The translations under genes and the position numbers were made by a program. Below the pieces are notes generated by a model, which saw only the letters and a list, made by a program, of their open reading frames with translations, did no database searches and had not been told where the DNA came from. A stretch of 64,000 bases of DNA, from NCBI GenBank assembly GCA_959599095.1, contig CAUGGC010000007.1, positions 10,090 to 74,089 of the forward strand, in the 5' to 3' direction. The stretch is from an uncultured Collinsella sp. GTDB lineage: Bacteria; Actinomycetota; Coriobacteriia; Coriobacteriales; Coriobacteriaceae. Below, piece by piece: positions 7,018-16,106 of this stretch (its first letter is position 1; the number at the start of each line of letters is the position of its first letter).

Positions 7018-9660
7018 CTACAGCGCGCCGGAACCGGCTTGCATCATGCCGCCGGGGCCCGAGCTCACGCCACTGCTCACAGGCGCGGCGTTTCCGGTGT
7101 GCGGCGCCGCCGGAGCGGTATCGCCCCCGAGTGCACCCGCCGGACGCGGCGCCGGAATCTCACCCGTGCCGTGGCTAAAGACAAACTTGCCGTCGACCAC
7201 GTCGCACAGGACGGTATCGCCCTCGCCCCACTCACCGGCCAGCAGCTCCTCGGACAGCGGATCCTCGATGAGCTTTTGGATGGCACGACGCAGCGGACGC
7301 GCGCCGTTGGTGAGGTCGGTACCCTCCGCCACAATCTTGTCGTAGGCCGCATCGGTAAGCTTGATGTTCATGCCGTTTGCGATCAGGCGCTGGCGCAGAT
7401 CGTCCACCAGCAGGTGCGCAATCTTGGTCAGGTTCTCGCCCGAGAGCTTCTGGAACACCACGATGTCGTCGATACGGTTGAGCAGCTCGGGGCGGAACAG
7501 GCGCTTGAGCTCGCCCATCGCGCGGCCGCGGATCTCACTCGAGGTGAGGCCCTGCTCGCCGGTGGTGCCAAAGCCAACGCTCGCATCCTGCGCGATCTCG
7601 CGGGCGCCCACGTTTGACGTCATGATGATCACCGTATTGCGGAAGTCGACCGTCTTGCCCTGGCTATCGGTCAGACGGCCCTCCTCCAACACCTGCAGCA
7701 GGATATTGAAGATGTCGGGGTGCGCCTTCTCGATCTCGTCGAACAGCACGACCGAGTACGGGTGACGGCGAACAGCCTTGGTGAGCTGGCCGCCCTCGTC
7801 GTGGCCCACATAGCCCGGGGGGCTACCGATGAGCTTGGAGACCTCGAACTCACTGCCAAACTCCGACATATCGAAGCTGATGAGCGCGTCCTTGCTGCCA
7901 AAGAGATACTCGGCGAGCGTCTTGGCGAGCTCGGTTTTGCCCGTGCCGGTGGGGCCCAGGAAGATAAAGCTGCCGCCGGGGCGACGCGGGTCCTTGAGCG
8001 GCGAGCGGCTGCGGCGCACGGCCTTGGCAACGGCCTCGACGGCCTCGTCCTGACCGATGATGCGCGTCTTGAGCACGCTTTCGGCCTGCAGCAGGCGGCG
8101 GCTCTCGCTCTCGGTGAGCGAGGACACCGGCACGCCCGAGGTCACGGACACGATGTCGGCAATCTGGGAGACATCGATGGTGAGCGGGCTGGCGTCGAGC
8201 TCGGCCGTCCAGGCAGCCTTGGCCTCGGCGAGCTCAATCTCGGCAGCCTTTTGCTGCTCGGTAATCTCGGCGGCCTTGTTCATGTCGTCGCTCTCGGTGG
8301 CCTCCTGCGCGGCGGCCTTAAGCTCCTCCACGCGATGCTCGGCCTCGCGCACCGGCTCGGGCGCGCGGTTGGCGGCGATGCGGGCGCGGGCACCGGCCTC
8401 GTCGATGAGGTCGATGGCCTTATCGGGCAGGAAGCGATCCTGGATGTAGCGGTCGGAGAGGTTCGCGGCGGCCTCGATAGCACCCTGCGTATAGCGCACA
8501 TGGTGGTGCTCCTCGTAGCGCGGCTTGAGCGCGGTCAGGATCTTGACCGTGTCCTCGACGCTCGGCTCCTCGACATCGATGGTCTGGAAGCGACGCTCGA
8601 AGGCCGGGTCCTTGGTGAGGTACTTGCGGAATTCCTCGGCCGTGGTGGCGCCGATAATCTGGAAGGCACCGCGCGCGAGCACGGGCTTGAGCATGGAACT
8701 CGCGTCGATGGAGCCCTCGGCAGAGCCGGCACCGATGATGGTGTGCATCTCGTCAATAAACAGGATGACGTCGTCAGCTTCGGTGGCCTCCTGGATCACG
8801 TTCTTGAGGCGCTCCTCAAACTCACCGCGATACTTGGCGCCCGCAACGAGGCCCGGCAGGTCGAGCGTCCAGATGTTCTGGTTCATAAGGTTCTCGGGCA
8901 CGTTGCCAGCTGCAATCTGCTGAGCCAGACCCTCGACGATGGCCGTCTTGCCCACGCCGGGGTCGCCCAAGATAAGCGGATTGTTCTTGGTGCGACGCGA
9001 AAGGATCTCCATCATACGCTGGACTTCCTTTTCGCGACCAATTACAGGGTCGAGCTCGCCGTCGCGCGCCTTCTGCGTAAGGTTGGTGGCGAACTGCTTA
9101 AGCGTATCGGTGCCGCTCCCCTTTTGCTGCGACGCGTCCGAGCCGCTAAAGAACGGCAGGCCCGCACCGGGACGCCCGGCACCGGCGCCGGCGAGCGGAC
9201 GCTTCTTGTCCTGGTCCTTGGCGGTAAGTTTCTCGATAGCCTTTTTGATGGAGGCGGACGACACACCTAGGCGCATGAGGATGTCCATGGCCATGCCGTT
9301 ACCCTCTTCGACGATGCCAATCAGCAAGTGCTCGGTCGACACGTAGGTCTGGTTGTTCTCACGTGCCACGCGGAAGGAGCGCTCCATCACGCTAATGACG
9401 AGCGGCGTAAAGGCAAGCTTGGCAGCCTCGGTCTCCTCGCTGGGCTCGGGAACCGTGGTCTGGACCTCCTTGAGGGTGTCCATGATGTCGTCGTAGGAGA
9501 TATCAAGCGAGCGCAGCGCCTCGGCAGCGATGCCCTCGTCCTCCTTGGCGAGTGCGAGCAGCAGGTGCTCGGTGCCCACCTTATTTGAGTGCAGATCGAG
9601 CGCCTCCTGTTTGGCCATCGACATGACCTTGCGCGCTCGATCGGTAAATCTATCTAACAT
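7018..9660 (-). CDS. clpC: AAA+ protease regulatory ATPase ClpC
   Basis: Hexameric unfoldase that feeds substrates to ClpP. The 880-aa product has an N-terminal repeat domain (residues 1-~145) and a first AAA+ module with Walker A GDPGVGKT near 231. An M-domain coiled coil around 415-470 precedes the second AAA+ module (GPTGTGKT near 567). SVGFG in the second module suggests the ClpP-docking loop. The C-terminal ~50 residues are Gly/Pro/Ala-rich and not part of the core fold. The start is the ATG 7 nt after AAGGAAA; an upstream in-frame extension lacks a better site. No ctsR or mcsB gene is nearby. Confidence 0.95.
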   Translation of the reverse strand: MLDRFTDRARKVMSMAKQEALDLHSNKVGTEHLLLALAKEDEGIAAEALRSLDISYDDIMDTLKEVQTTVPEPSEETEAAKLAFTPLVISVMERSFRVARENNQTYVSTEHLLIGIVEEGNGMAMDILMRLGVSSASIKKAIEKLTAKDQDKKRPLAGAGAGRPGAGLPFFSGSDASQQKGSGTDTLKQFATNLTQKARDGELDPVIGREKEVQRMMEILSRRTKNNPLILGDPGVGKTAIVEGLAQQIAAGNVPENLMNQNIWTLDLPGLVAGAKYRGEFEERLKNVIQEATEADDVILFIDEMHTIIGAGSAEGSIDASSMLKPVLARGAFQIIGATTAEEFRKYLTKDPAFERRFQTIDVEEPSVEDTVKILTALKPRYEEHHHVRYTQGAIEAAANLSDRYIQDRFLPDKAIDLIDEAGARARIAANRAPEPVREAEHRVEELKAAAQEATESDDMNKAAEITEQQKAAEIELAEAKAAWTAELDASPLTIDVSQIADIVSVTSGVPVSSLTESESRRLLQAESVLKTRIIGQDEAVEAVAKAVRRSRSPLKDPRRPGGSFIFLGPTGTGKTELAKTLAEYLFGSKDALISFDMSEFGSEFEVSKLIGSPPGYVGHDEGGQLTKAVRRHPYSVVLFDEIEKAHPDIFNILLQVLEEGRLTDSQGKTVDFRNTVIIMTSNVGAREIAQDASVGFGTTGEQGLTSSEIRGRAMGELKRLFRPELLNRIDDIVVFQKLSGENLTKIAHLLVDDLRQRLIANGMNIKLTDAAYDKIVAEGTDLTNGARPLRRAIQKLIEDPLSEELLAGEWGEGDTVLCDVVDGKFVFSHGTGEIPAPRPAGALGGDTAPAAPHTGNAAPVSSGVSSGPGGMMQAGSGAL

Positions 9661-9689
9661 GCTCGTTTCCTTACATGAGTTCATCGAAA

Positions 9690-9722
9690 TCAAAACGCCC
9701 GCCCGTCGGCGGCGCTTTTGTC
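9690..9722 (-). terminator. Hairpin between the TetR gene and clpC
   Basis: On the minus strand a GC-rich stem (AAAGCGCCGCC / GGCGGGCGTTTT) ends in TTTT. It lies about 130 nt after the TetR stop and 30 nt before the clpC start. It could terminate the activase-TetR transcript or act as a clpC leader attenuator. The 9661-9852 gap holds nothing else clear apart from a possible TTTATA-17-TAACAT promoter. Confidence 0.45.
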
Positions 9723-9852
9723 TCTTTACCCACAGGTCGTCTATGTTAACAGCTGGAGGAATATCTATAAACCCGGCTCACATGAATGCAGGTTATGACC
9801 GCATCGCGGGACTCACCGCGCGATGCGCGACAGGCGCCCCGCAAGAGAAACC

Positions 9853-10542
9853 CTAGGCGTCTTTCACCACGTCGGGACTCGTCGCACGCGATGCGCGATA
9901 GGCATCGGCCTCCTTGGAGACGCGTTCGAGCAGCTCGGATGTATCGACGCCCTCGACTTGCGCGACCGTTTCCACCGTCTGCATGGCGACCGCCCTCAGG
10001 TACGCGCACGCGCTGTCCCCCGGCTGCTCGAGGTCTATCTCCTCGCCGCCCTCCCGGGCAAAGCCGACCGCCATCACAAAGCCCATGATGCCCGAGACCA
10101 GAAAGCCCACCGCAAAGCTCGAATCTGCCTTGAGCTCTTCTCCGTCGGGGTGGACGATCTCTCTCACGCGGTCGATGATGATCGTATGGATGCCCTGCAC
10201 GACCTGCTCGGCGGCACCCGCCCTCATGGTGATGACGATGCGCCGCAGCAGGCAGCGGACGTCGCGCCGGTCGAACGCCGAAAGGTCGCCCTCGCTCGAA
10301 AAATGCCAGAGGGCATCGGTGATGAGCTCGTTATCCTGCAGCAGCTGGGCTATGGCGATGGCGACGAGTTCATCGAAATCGTGAAAATAGTAGTAAAACG
10401 TTCCGCGATTGCACTGGGCGGCGCGGGTCACCTCGCCAACCGACAGCTCGAAGATGCTGTTGTTCTCGATGAGCTCCCAAAACGCCTCGATGATACGGGT
10501 GCGTGCATCGGGCGCATCGGCGTCCTTACGCGGTCTCGCCAT
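9853..10542 (-). CDS. TetR-family transcriptional regulator
   Basis: A 229-aa regulator with an N-terminal TetR helix-turn-helix: RTRIIEAFWELIENN, then SVGEVTRAAQCNRGTFYYYF at ~35-55. The C-terminal ligand domain is not assignable. Its ATG lies inside the 3' end of the large CoA-dehydratase activase gene (17-nt overlap), so the two are co-translated. A perfect palindrome with 9-bp arms in front of that operon (15015-15035) is the obvious autoregulatory operator. A start three codons earlier (MRR) is equally possible. Confidence 0.88.
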   Translation of the reverse strand: MARPRKDADAPDARTRIIEAFWELIENNSIFELSVGEVTRAAQCNRGTFYYYFHDFDELVAIAIAQLLQDNELITDALWHFSSEGDLSAFDRRDVRCLLRRIVITMRAGAAEQVVQGIHTIIIDRVREIVHPDGEELKADSSFAVGFLVSGIMGFVMAVGFAREGGEEIDLEQPGDSACAYLRAVAMQTVETVAQVEGVDTSELLERVSKEADAYRASRATSPDVVKDA

Positions 10543-13500
10543 GCGCCTCACCGCACCCCTGCGCCTTGGCGTTCATGATGAGCATCTGAAGACGGTTCTC
10601 CACGTTGGCGAAGCTCACGTCGGGATCGTAGTCGAGCGGCAGGAACTGCGCCGTGGGATACTGCTCCTTGAGCGCATGGATGAGCCCGCGCCCCACGACA
10701 TGGTTGGGCAGACACCCGAACGGCTGCAGGATCACGAAGTTGCGGCAGCCGCGCCTGGCGTGCTCGAGAATCTCCGCCGGAATCAGCACGCCCTCGCCCG
10801 CATCGAACGTATGGTGCAGGATCTTATCGCTCGCGCGCACGAGCTCGGGCATGCGCGTCGGCGGCTCGTAGAGCGGGCTCGCCGCGCCCAGGCGGTCGCA
10901 ACGGTCGTGCGCGAGCTCGAACAGGTTGTCCGCCGTGGCGTACCAGGCCTTTTCGGGCAGCGACAGGTCGACGTGGAACTCGCGCGACTGCGCATGCTTG
11001 TAGAAATAGGTCTTGCGGATCACGTCGGTCATGCGCGCCTCGATGACCTCGAGCCCGTTGTCCTCGAGGTAGCGCTCGATCTCGTGGTTGGCGCCGAGAT
11101 GGAAATTGAGCAGGTACTCGCCCACGATGAGAACGGTCGGATGCGGGTTCGAGCGGTCGTACGGAACGGCGTCCATGATCGCAAGCGCGCGTTTGAAGCC
11201 CGTCGCCTGGCCTCTCAGCCCGGAGCGCTCCATGCCCTCGATAACCTCATCGAGCGCGCGGTCGAACGCAGCGTCCGCCGCGCCCTTCTCGAGCTCGTAG
11301 GGACGGATGCGCCTAAGCATGGCCTCGAGGGCATCGATCATGGGAAGACCGTAGGCGATCTGGATGCTCGGGCCAAGGCCGAGCTTGAAGCCCGGATGCG
11401 CATTGTGGGCATCGACGTCGTCGTTGGTGAGCACCGGGACATAGTCGTATCCCGCGTCGTCGAGCGCGCGGCGCAGCAGGGGCATGTAGTGCGTCAGGCG
11501 GCAGTCGCCGATATACTTGCCAGTCACCACGGCGACGTCGTGCGGGTCGTACTTACCGCTCTCGAGTGCCGCGAGCGCCTCGCCGATCACGATTTGCGCG
11601 GGGAAGCAGATGTCGTTGTGCACATAGCGTTTGCCCAGGCGGATGGCATCCTCGCGCCCGATATCAAGGGCCTCGGCGCGCACGCCCTGATTGCGCATCG
11701 CCGCGGTCATGAGCCTGCAGAACGCATGGGAGGTGTTGGGGACCAGCGCGATCTTGTCGTGCCGGTCGCGCTTGGTGTACTTGACCTTATACGGGTCGTC
11801 GAGCGGATGGACCGCGTGCACCCGGGCGCCCTCGGCACGCTCCTCCGCGCGACGACGGTTGACCGACTCGATAAACGAACGCACGCGAATGCCCATGGGA
11901 CCGGCGACGTCGCTCTCATCGAGCTTGATCATCAGCGGAACCTTGGAGCCCATCTCGCCCATCATGCGCGCGATCTCGTCGGTGAGATACGCATCGTGGC
12001 CGCAGCCGAAGCTGCCCATCTGCACGAGCTCGAGCTCGGGCGTCGATGCGACGATGACCGCGCACGACAGCATGCGCGCATGGTAGTTGTTCACGATGTC
12101 GATGCGGCTGTTGGAAAGATCGACGTTGCAGACCCCCGGCACCGCATCGGGCGTCAGCACGGGGATGCCGCGCTCAGAGAAGAGCTTGGGCAGCCCGTGG
12201 TTGACCAGCGGGTCGTTGTGGTACGGGCGCGAAGCGATCACCACCGCGTAGCCGCCGTCCTCGCGCACGTTCTCGAGCACCTGCCTGCCGCGCAGCTGCA
12301 GCTGGTTCTCAAACGTCTCCTGCGCGCGGTCCGCCTGCTCGGTCGCCTTGGCAACCAGGTCGGCATCGATATCGAAGGTCTCCTTGCACCACGCCTTGAG
12401 CTGGCGGTTTCGGTCGCCCTCGTCGTACCAGTGGAACAGCGGCGTATCGAACGGAACGCCGAAACGCTCCTCCGGGTTATCGGAATTGCGCATCACGTAG
12501 GGGTATCCCTTTACGACGGCGCACATCCACTCGCTGGTAGAGGCGGTGTTTTCGGTGGGCACCGTCGTGATGATGGGCATGAAGATGCGGTCGACGCCGG
12601 CGTCGACGAGATTGCGGATGTGCCCGTGGACGAGCTTGGCCGGGAAGCACACGGTGTCGGATGTGACGTGCGCCAGACCGCGCTCGTACATCGCCTTGGT
12701 GCTGCGTCCCGAGACGCGCACCTTAAAGCCGAGCGTGCTGAAGAACGTCGACCAGAACGGCATGGTGTCCCAGAACTCGAGCACACGGGGAATGCCGATC
12801 GTGACATCGCGCCCCCCGCTGACGGGAACCGTGGGGTACGACTCGAACAGCAGCTTCTCGCGGTCGACAAAGAGATTGGGGGCAGCCGCGGTCCGGTCGC
12901 GCCCCGTGCCGGGTGCCTGTGCCTCGCAAGCACCCTGCGGACGCAGCTCCTCCGCCGCGGGAACCTCGCGCACGAGCTCATCCCATGAGATGGCGCCGCC
13001 GCGCGGGCAGCGATTGCCCGTGACGTAAAGCGAGCCGTCGCCAAATGCCACGACCGCGCGCTGGCAGCGGTTGTTGCACCGACGGCAGGTAACGCCGCCG
13101 AACTCGCGATGCTCGAAGCGCTCCACGGCATCGAGCCCGATAAACGACGTGCCGGCGTCGCCCTTGCGGCATTCCTCGCGCGCGAGCAGGGCGATACCGA
13201 TAGCGCCCATCAGCCCCGGGTGGGGCGCACGCGTGACGGGTTTGCCCAGATACTGCTCGAATGCGCGCAGTACCGCGTCGTTTCGGAACGTGCCGCCCTG
13301 GACGACGACTTTGTCGCCCAGACGGTTGAGATTTGAAACGCGAATGACCTTGGTGAACACGTTCTCGATAATCGAACGGCAGAGACCGGCCATGATGTCG
13401 CCCGGACCCTTACCGCGCCGCTGCTCGGAAACGACGCTGCTGTTCATGAACACCGTGCAGCGGCTGCCGAGAACGGCGGGGGCTTTGGACGAAAATGCCT

Positions 13501-14965
13501 CGGTCGCGATATCCTCAACGGCTATTCCGAGGTTTTTGGCAAAACCCTCGAGGAACGAGCCGCAGCCCGCAGAGCACGCCTCGTTGACGACGATATCGGT
13601 CAGCACGCCGTGGTTGAGCCAGATGGCCTTCATATCCTGTCCGCCGATGTCGAGCACGAAGGTCGCATCGGGAACGCATGCGCACGCGGCGCGGGCGTGC
13701 GCGACCGTCTCGACCGTATGGTAGTCGGCGTGGAACGCGCGCGCGAAAAGCTCCTCGCCGTATCCCGTGGTGCCCACGGCATCGATCGCAAGCGTGACTC
13801 CCGCTGTCTCCCAGCGGTTCTTCAAGCTGACAAGACCCTGTTGGGCGACGTCGAGCGGTCTGCCGTTATTAGACGCGTAGAACGAATCGACAAGCTCACC
13901 CGCCTCATCGACCAGGGCGAACTTGGTCGTCGTGCTCCCCGAATCGATACCGAGCGCCACACGCACCGTCTCTCCGGGCGCATACGCATCCGGACCCTTT
14001 GCCGGCGTCTCTTTGCCATGGCGTGCCGTAAAATCCGCCTGCTCGGCAGGTGTGGCAAAAAAGGGCTGGGCAAGACGTCCCTCCCCGCTTGCGGGCGCGA
14101 CCGTCTCGAGCTTATCCAGCCGGACAAAAGCGTCGGGAAGGTCGATCGGTTGGGACGATGCGAACATGTCGGTCAGCGACAGGGCGGCACCGCGCGCGAC
14201 CATGATCTGCGGATCGCGCGGGACGATAACCTGATCGTCCGATAGATTCAGTTGCTCCCGGAACACGCGGACCAGTGTGGGGTTGTAGGCGAGCGTACCG
14301 CCCTCGAAGATTACCGGCGGCTCGATGTCGATACCCTGGGCCAGACCGCCGATCGTTTGGCGGGCGACCGCGTGAAGCGCCGAAAGCGCCAGGTCGGTGG
14401 TAGGAATGCCCTCGTTGAGCAGCGGCTGGATATCGGTCTTTGCGTACACGCCGCAGCGGCCCGAGACCTCGTGGACGGTCGTTCCCCGGCTTGCGAGCTG
14501 CTCGAACTCGCCCGATTCGGTGCCGACCCCCATGAGCTTTGCCATCTCGTCGATAAATGCACCGGTACCGCCTGCGCACGAGCCGTTCATGCGCATGTCG
14601 GCAACCTCGATGTCTCCCTTATCGTTGGTGCGGAAGAAGATCATCTTGGCGTCTTGGCCGCCCAGCTCGATGGCGCAGCGCGTCTGCGGATAGAACCTGC
14701 TGATCGCGAGCGCGTTGGCGACCACCTCCTGAACGTACGAGGCGCCCAGCGCGGTCGCGATATCGCGCGCACCCGAGCCGGTCACCGCAACGCGCAGTGA
14801 CTCATGGGGAAAGCGCTCGGCGAGCTCGCCGAGCATGGCGCGCACGCTCGCTGTCTGACACGCCCCGTGGCGGCGATATCCCCACCACGCCTCGGTCATA
14901 TCCTCGTGCATCGCGTAAACTTTGGTCGTCGTCGACCCTACGTCCAGTCCTACTAGCAACGCCAT
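10526..14965 (-). CDS. 2-hydroxyacyl-CoA dehydratase activase / dehydratase-like giant fusion
   Basis: At 1479 aa this belongs to the large BadF/BadG/HgdC-related proteins of anaerobes. It has two ASKHA ATPase modules: GLDVGSTTTKVY at ~6 and GIDSGSTTTKFA at ~333. Each has the Cys motif that ligates the activator [4Fe-4S] cluster (NGSCAGGTG and EACSAGCGSF). A Cys4-type knuckle, CRRCNNRC, lies at ~623. A DUF2229 segment starts near 715 (IGIPRVLEFWDTMPFW), followed by an HgdB-like dehydratase region. Archetypal activators inject an ATP-driven low-potential electron into a dehydratase; the substrate of this fusion class is unknown. It overlaps the TetR gene that probably controls it. Confidence 0.88.
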   Translation of the reverse strand: MALLVGLDVGSTTTKVYAMHEDMTEAWWGYRRHGACQTASVRAMLGELAERFPHESLRVAVTGSGARDIATALGASYVQEVVANALAISRFYPQTRCAIELGGQDAKMIFFRTNDKGDIEVADMRMNGSCAGGTGAFIDEMAKLMGVGTESGEFEQLASRGTTVHEVSGRCGVYAKTDIQPLLNEGIPTTDLALSALHAVARQTIGGLAQGIDIEPPVIFEGGTLAYNPTLVRVFREQLNLSDDQVIVPRDPQIMVARGAALSLTDMFASSQPIDLPDAFVRLDKLETVAPASGEGRLAQPFFATPAEQADFTARHGKETPAKGPDAYAPGETVRVALGIDSGSTTTKFALVDEAGELVDSFYASNNGRPLDVAQQGLVSLKNRWETAGVTLAIDAVGTTGYGEELFARAFHADYHTVETVAHARAACACVPDATFVLDIGGQDMKAIWLNHGVLTDIVVNEACSAGCGSFLEGFAKNLGIAVEDIATEAFSSKAPAVLGSRCTVFMNSSVVSEQRRGKGPGDIMAGLCRSIIENVFTKVIRVSNLNRLGDKVVVQGGTFRNDAVLRAFEQYLGKPVTRAPHPGLMGAIGIALLAREECRKGDAGTSFIGLDAVERFEHREFGGVTCRRCNNRCQRAVVAFGDGSLYVTGNRCPRGGAISWDELVREVPAAEELRPQGACEAQAPGTGRDRTAAAPNLFVDREKLLFESYPTVPVSGGRDVTIGIPRVLEFWDTMPFWSTFFSTLGFKVRVSGRSTKAMYERGLAHVTSDTVCFPAKLVHGHIRNLVDAGVDRIFMPIITTVPTENTASTSEWMCAVVKGYPYVMRNSDNPEERFGVPFDTPLFHWYDEGDRNRQLKAWCKETFDIDADLVAKATEQADRAQETFENQLQLRGRQVLENVREDGGYAVVIASRPYHNDPLVNHGLPKLFSERGIPVLTPDAVPGVCNVDLSNSRIDIVNNYHARMLSCAVIVASTPELELVQMGSFGCGHDAYLTDEIARMMGEMGSKVPLMIKLDESDVAGPMGIRVRSFIESVNRRRAEERAEGARVHAVHPLDDPYKVKYTKRDRHDKIALVPNTSHAFCRLMTAAMRNQGVRAEALDIGREDAIRLGKRYVHNDICFPAQIVIGEALAALESGKYDPHDVAVVTGKYIGDCRLTHYMPLLRRALDDAGYDYVPVLTNDDVDAHNAHPGFKLGLGPSIQIAYGLPMIDALEAMLRRIRPYELEKGAADAAFDRALDEVIEGMERSGLRGQATGFKRALAIMDAVPYDRSNPHPTVLIVGEYLLNFHLGANHEIERYLEDNGLEVIEARMTDVIRKTYFYKHAQSREFHVDLSLPEKAWYATADNLFELAHDRCDRLGAASPLYEPPTRMPELVRASDKILHHTFDAGEGVLIPAEILEHARRGCRNFVILQPFGCLPNHVVGRGLIHALKEQYPTAQFLPLDYDPDVSFANVENRLQMLIMNAKAQGCGEAHGETA

Positions 14966-15014
14966 AATGCTCCGTCTCTCGCATTTTTCCCGCTAGAGAT
15001 ATACCACTCTACGT

Positions 15015-15035
15015 AATACAACAGACTGTTGTATT
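15015..15035 (-). promoter_or_regulatory. Palindromic operator for the activase-TetR operon
   Basis: Perfect 9-bp arms AATACAACA and TGTTGTATT around a 3-nt GAC centre, 50 nt upstream of the activase ATG. Size and symmetry are typical of TetR-family operators, and the TetR gene closes the same operon. A -10-like TATATC follows 12-17 nt downstream on the minus strand. Confidence 0.75.
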
Positions 15036-15046
15036 TAAACTCCGTA

Positions 15047-15078
15047 TAAAAAGCGGCTGCCGAAACGCTTCAGCAGCC
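15047..15078 (-). terminator. Terminator of the DUF2798 gene
   Basis: Stem GCGGCTGC / GCAGCCGC followed by TTTTT on the minus strand. It sits about 170 nt after the DUF2798 stop and just before the activase promoter region. The stretch 15079-15246 shows no other feature. Confidence 0.75.
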
Positions 15079-15246
15079 GCCGAATGCACCAACAGATTGT
15101 TCTGCGCGCTAGCACGTCGGGCAATGGAGCAGCACGGGCCCTCCGGTCATGCGCACCGCTCACGCCCGCGATGTCGCCGAGAGAGCTATCCACGCTTAGG
15201 GCTCCAACCAAGCAAGTCGCCCGCGCTCAGCAGATCCCTAAGCGAG

Positions 15247-15795
15247 CTACTCGCACTCAGGAGCCATAGCCTGCTCCAAGAGCTCGGCATGCTCCTCCTC
15301 GAAAACCGTCCCCACAGGGAAGGCGCGACGGAAGACGAAGTGGGAAATCGGACCGGCTACCAAAAGGTTCCACGGCAGCGCCATCACAAAATTATGCGGG
15401 ATGTTGATCATCCAGATCGCGGGCACGGAATACAGGTTCGCAAGGATGCCGCCGGGCATGTGCGTCAGACCCTCGCAGGCACCGTACAGCGACATGATGA
15501 TAACCATGGGAACGACCATGCAGGAGCTGACGGCGAGCGTCATGGCAAGCGGCGAGCTCTTGCCCGGCGTGACCAAGTACTTAAAGGCGAAACCCTTGGC
15601 GAGCGGGCTGGCGACGAACCAGTCGCAGCACATGGCAAAAATGTAGGCAACGGGGAAGCCGAGCCACGCAGCGGCAACGACCTCGCCGTTGATGGCCCCG
15701 TGCTGCAGGGCAACGTTGTAGATGCTCATCCAGAGCACCATGCAAAAGCACATGATAAAGGTGAACAGCAGGCTCTCTCGTTTGTTGATAGGCAT
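15247..15795 (-). CDS. DUF2798 membrane protein
   Basis: A 182-aa integral membrane protein with about four predicted helices in two similar halves (ESLLFTFIMCFCMVLWMSIY and later SPLAMTLAVSSCMVVPMVII), the DUF2798 arrangement. Function unknown. The ATG after AAAGGAA was chosen; an upstream in-frame ATG would put a charged, non-membrane leader in front. Two hairpins frame it: a terminator-like one 40 nt upstream (possible attenuator) and one downstream. It stands alone with no functional neighbours. Confidence 0.8.
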   Translation of the reverse strand: MPINKRESLLFTFIMCFCMVLWMSIYNVALQHGAINGEVVAAAWLGFPVAYIFAMCCDWFVASPLAKGFAFKYLVTPGKSSPLAMTLAVSSCMVVPMVIIMSLYGACEGLTHMPGGILANLYSVPAIWMINIPHNFVMALPWNLLVAGPISHFVFRRAFPVGTVFEEEHAELLEQAMAPECE

Positions 15796-15835
15796 GAAGG
15801 GCAGATTCCTTTCTGTGTTACGCCGCGGCACCACG

Positions 15836-15890
15836 CAACAAAAACGGGCGGGCAAGATGGAGCTGTTGGGACTTCATCTCGCCCGCCCGT
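15836..15890 (-). terminator. Strong hairpin with T tract upstream of the DUF2798 gene
   Basis: A 16-bp stem (ACGGGCGGGC..GATG / CATC..GCCCGCCCGT, one mismatch) followed by TTTTTGTTG on the minus strand. It lies 40 nt before the DUF2798 start and 215 nt beyond the thrE stop. It is either the thrE terminator or a leader attenuator. Confidence 0.7.
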
Positions 15891-16003
15891 GTTACGCGCG
15901 TCTGCGACTACTTATGTGGTGGAACTACCCTAACACGAACGGCGCGCGCTTCGTAAGCGTTGAGTTTGTGGAGATGCAGGGTACCAAAACCCCCGACCCC
16001 ATA

Positions 16004-16070
16004 AGTTGCGGTGGAATACGGACTGTTTTGACCCTTTAAGCAACAATTCAGTCCCTATTTCACCGCAACT
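16004..16070 (-). repeat. Palindromic repeat, AGTTGCGGTG family, copy 1
   Basis: Stem AGTTGCGGTGGAATA (16004-16018) pairs with 16056-16070 with one mismatch. An inner GGACTG / CAGTCC stem follows. The same stem sequence recurs at 43391-43457. It lies next to the element that abuts the thrE stop. Confidence 0.75.
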
Positions 16071-16073
16071 CAT

Positions 16074-16106
16074 TTGGTGCAAAGTAACCTGTCCCCCTTG
16101 CACCAA
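16074..16106 (-). repeat. Stop-abutting hairpin, GGGACAGG family (thrE copy)
   Basis: Arms TTGGTGCAA and TTGCACCAA. On the coding strand the loop contains GGGGGACAGGTTAC. The thrE stop TAA ends at 16107, exactly where the element begins. No T tract follows, so this is not a classic terminator. Confidence 0.75.

Noticed and set aside
10409..12988. 859-codon plus-strand reading frame opposite the activase gene
   Set aside because: A codon-bias shadow of a high-GC gene: no ribosome site, low-complexity His/Arg/Val translation, no family, and the minus-strand gene is unambiguous.
16074..16106. Intrinsic terminator interpretation of the stop-abutting hairpins
   Set aside because: No T tract follows on the coding strand in most copies, loops are long and conserved in sequence, and several of these genes have a separate terminator further on.
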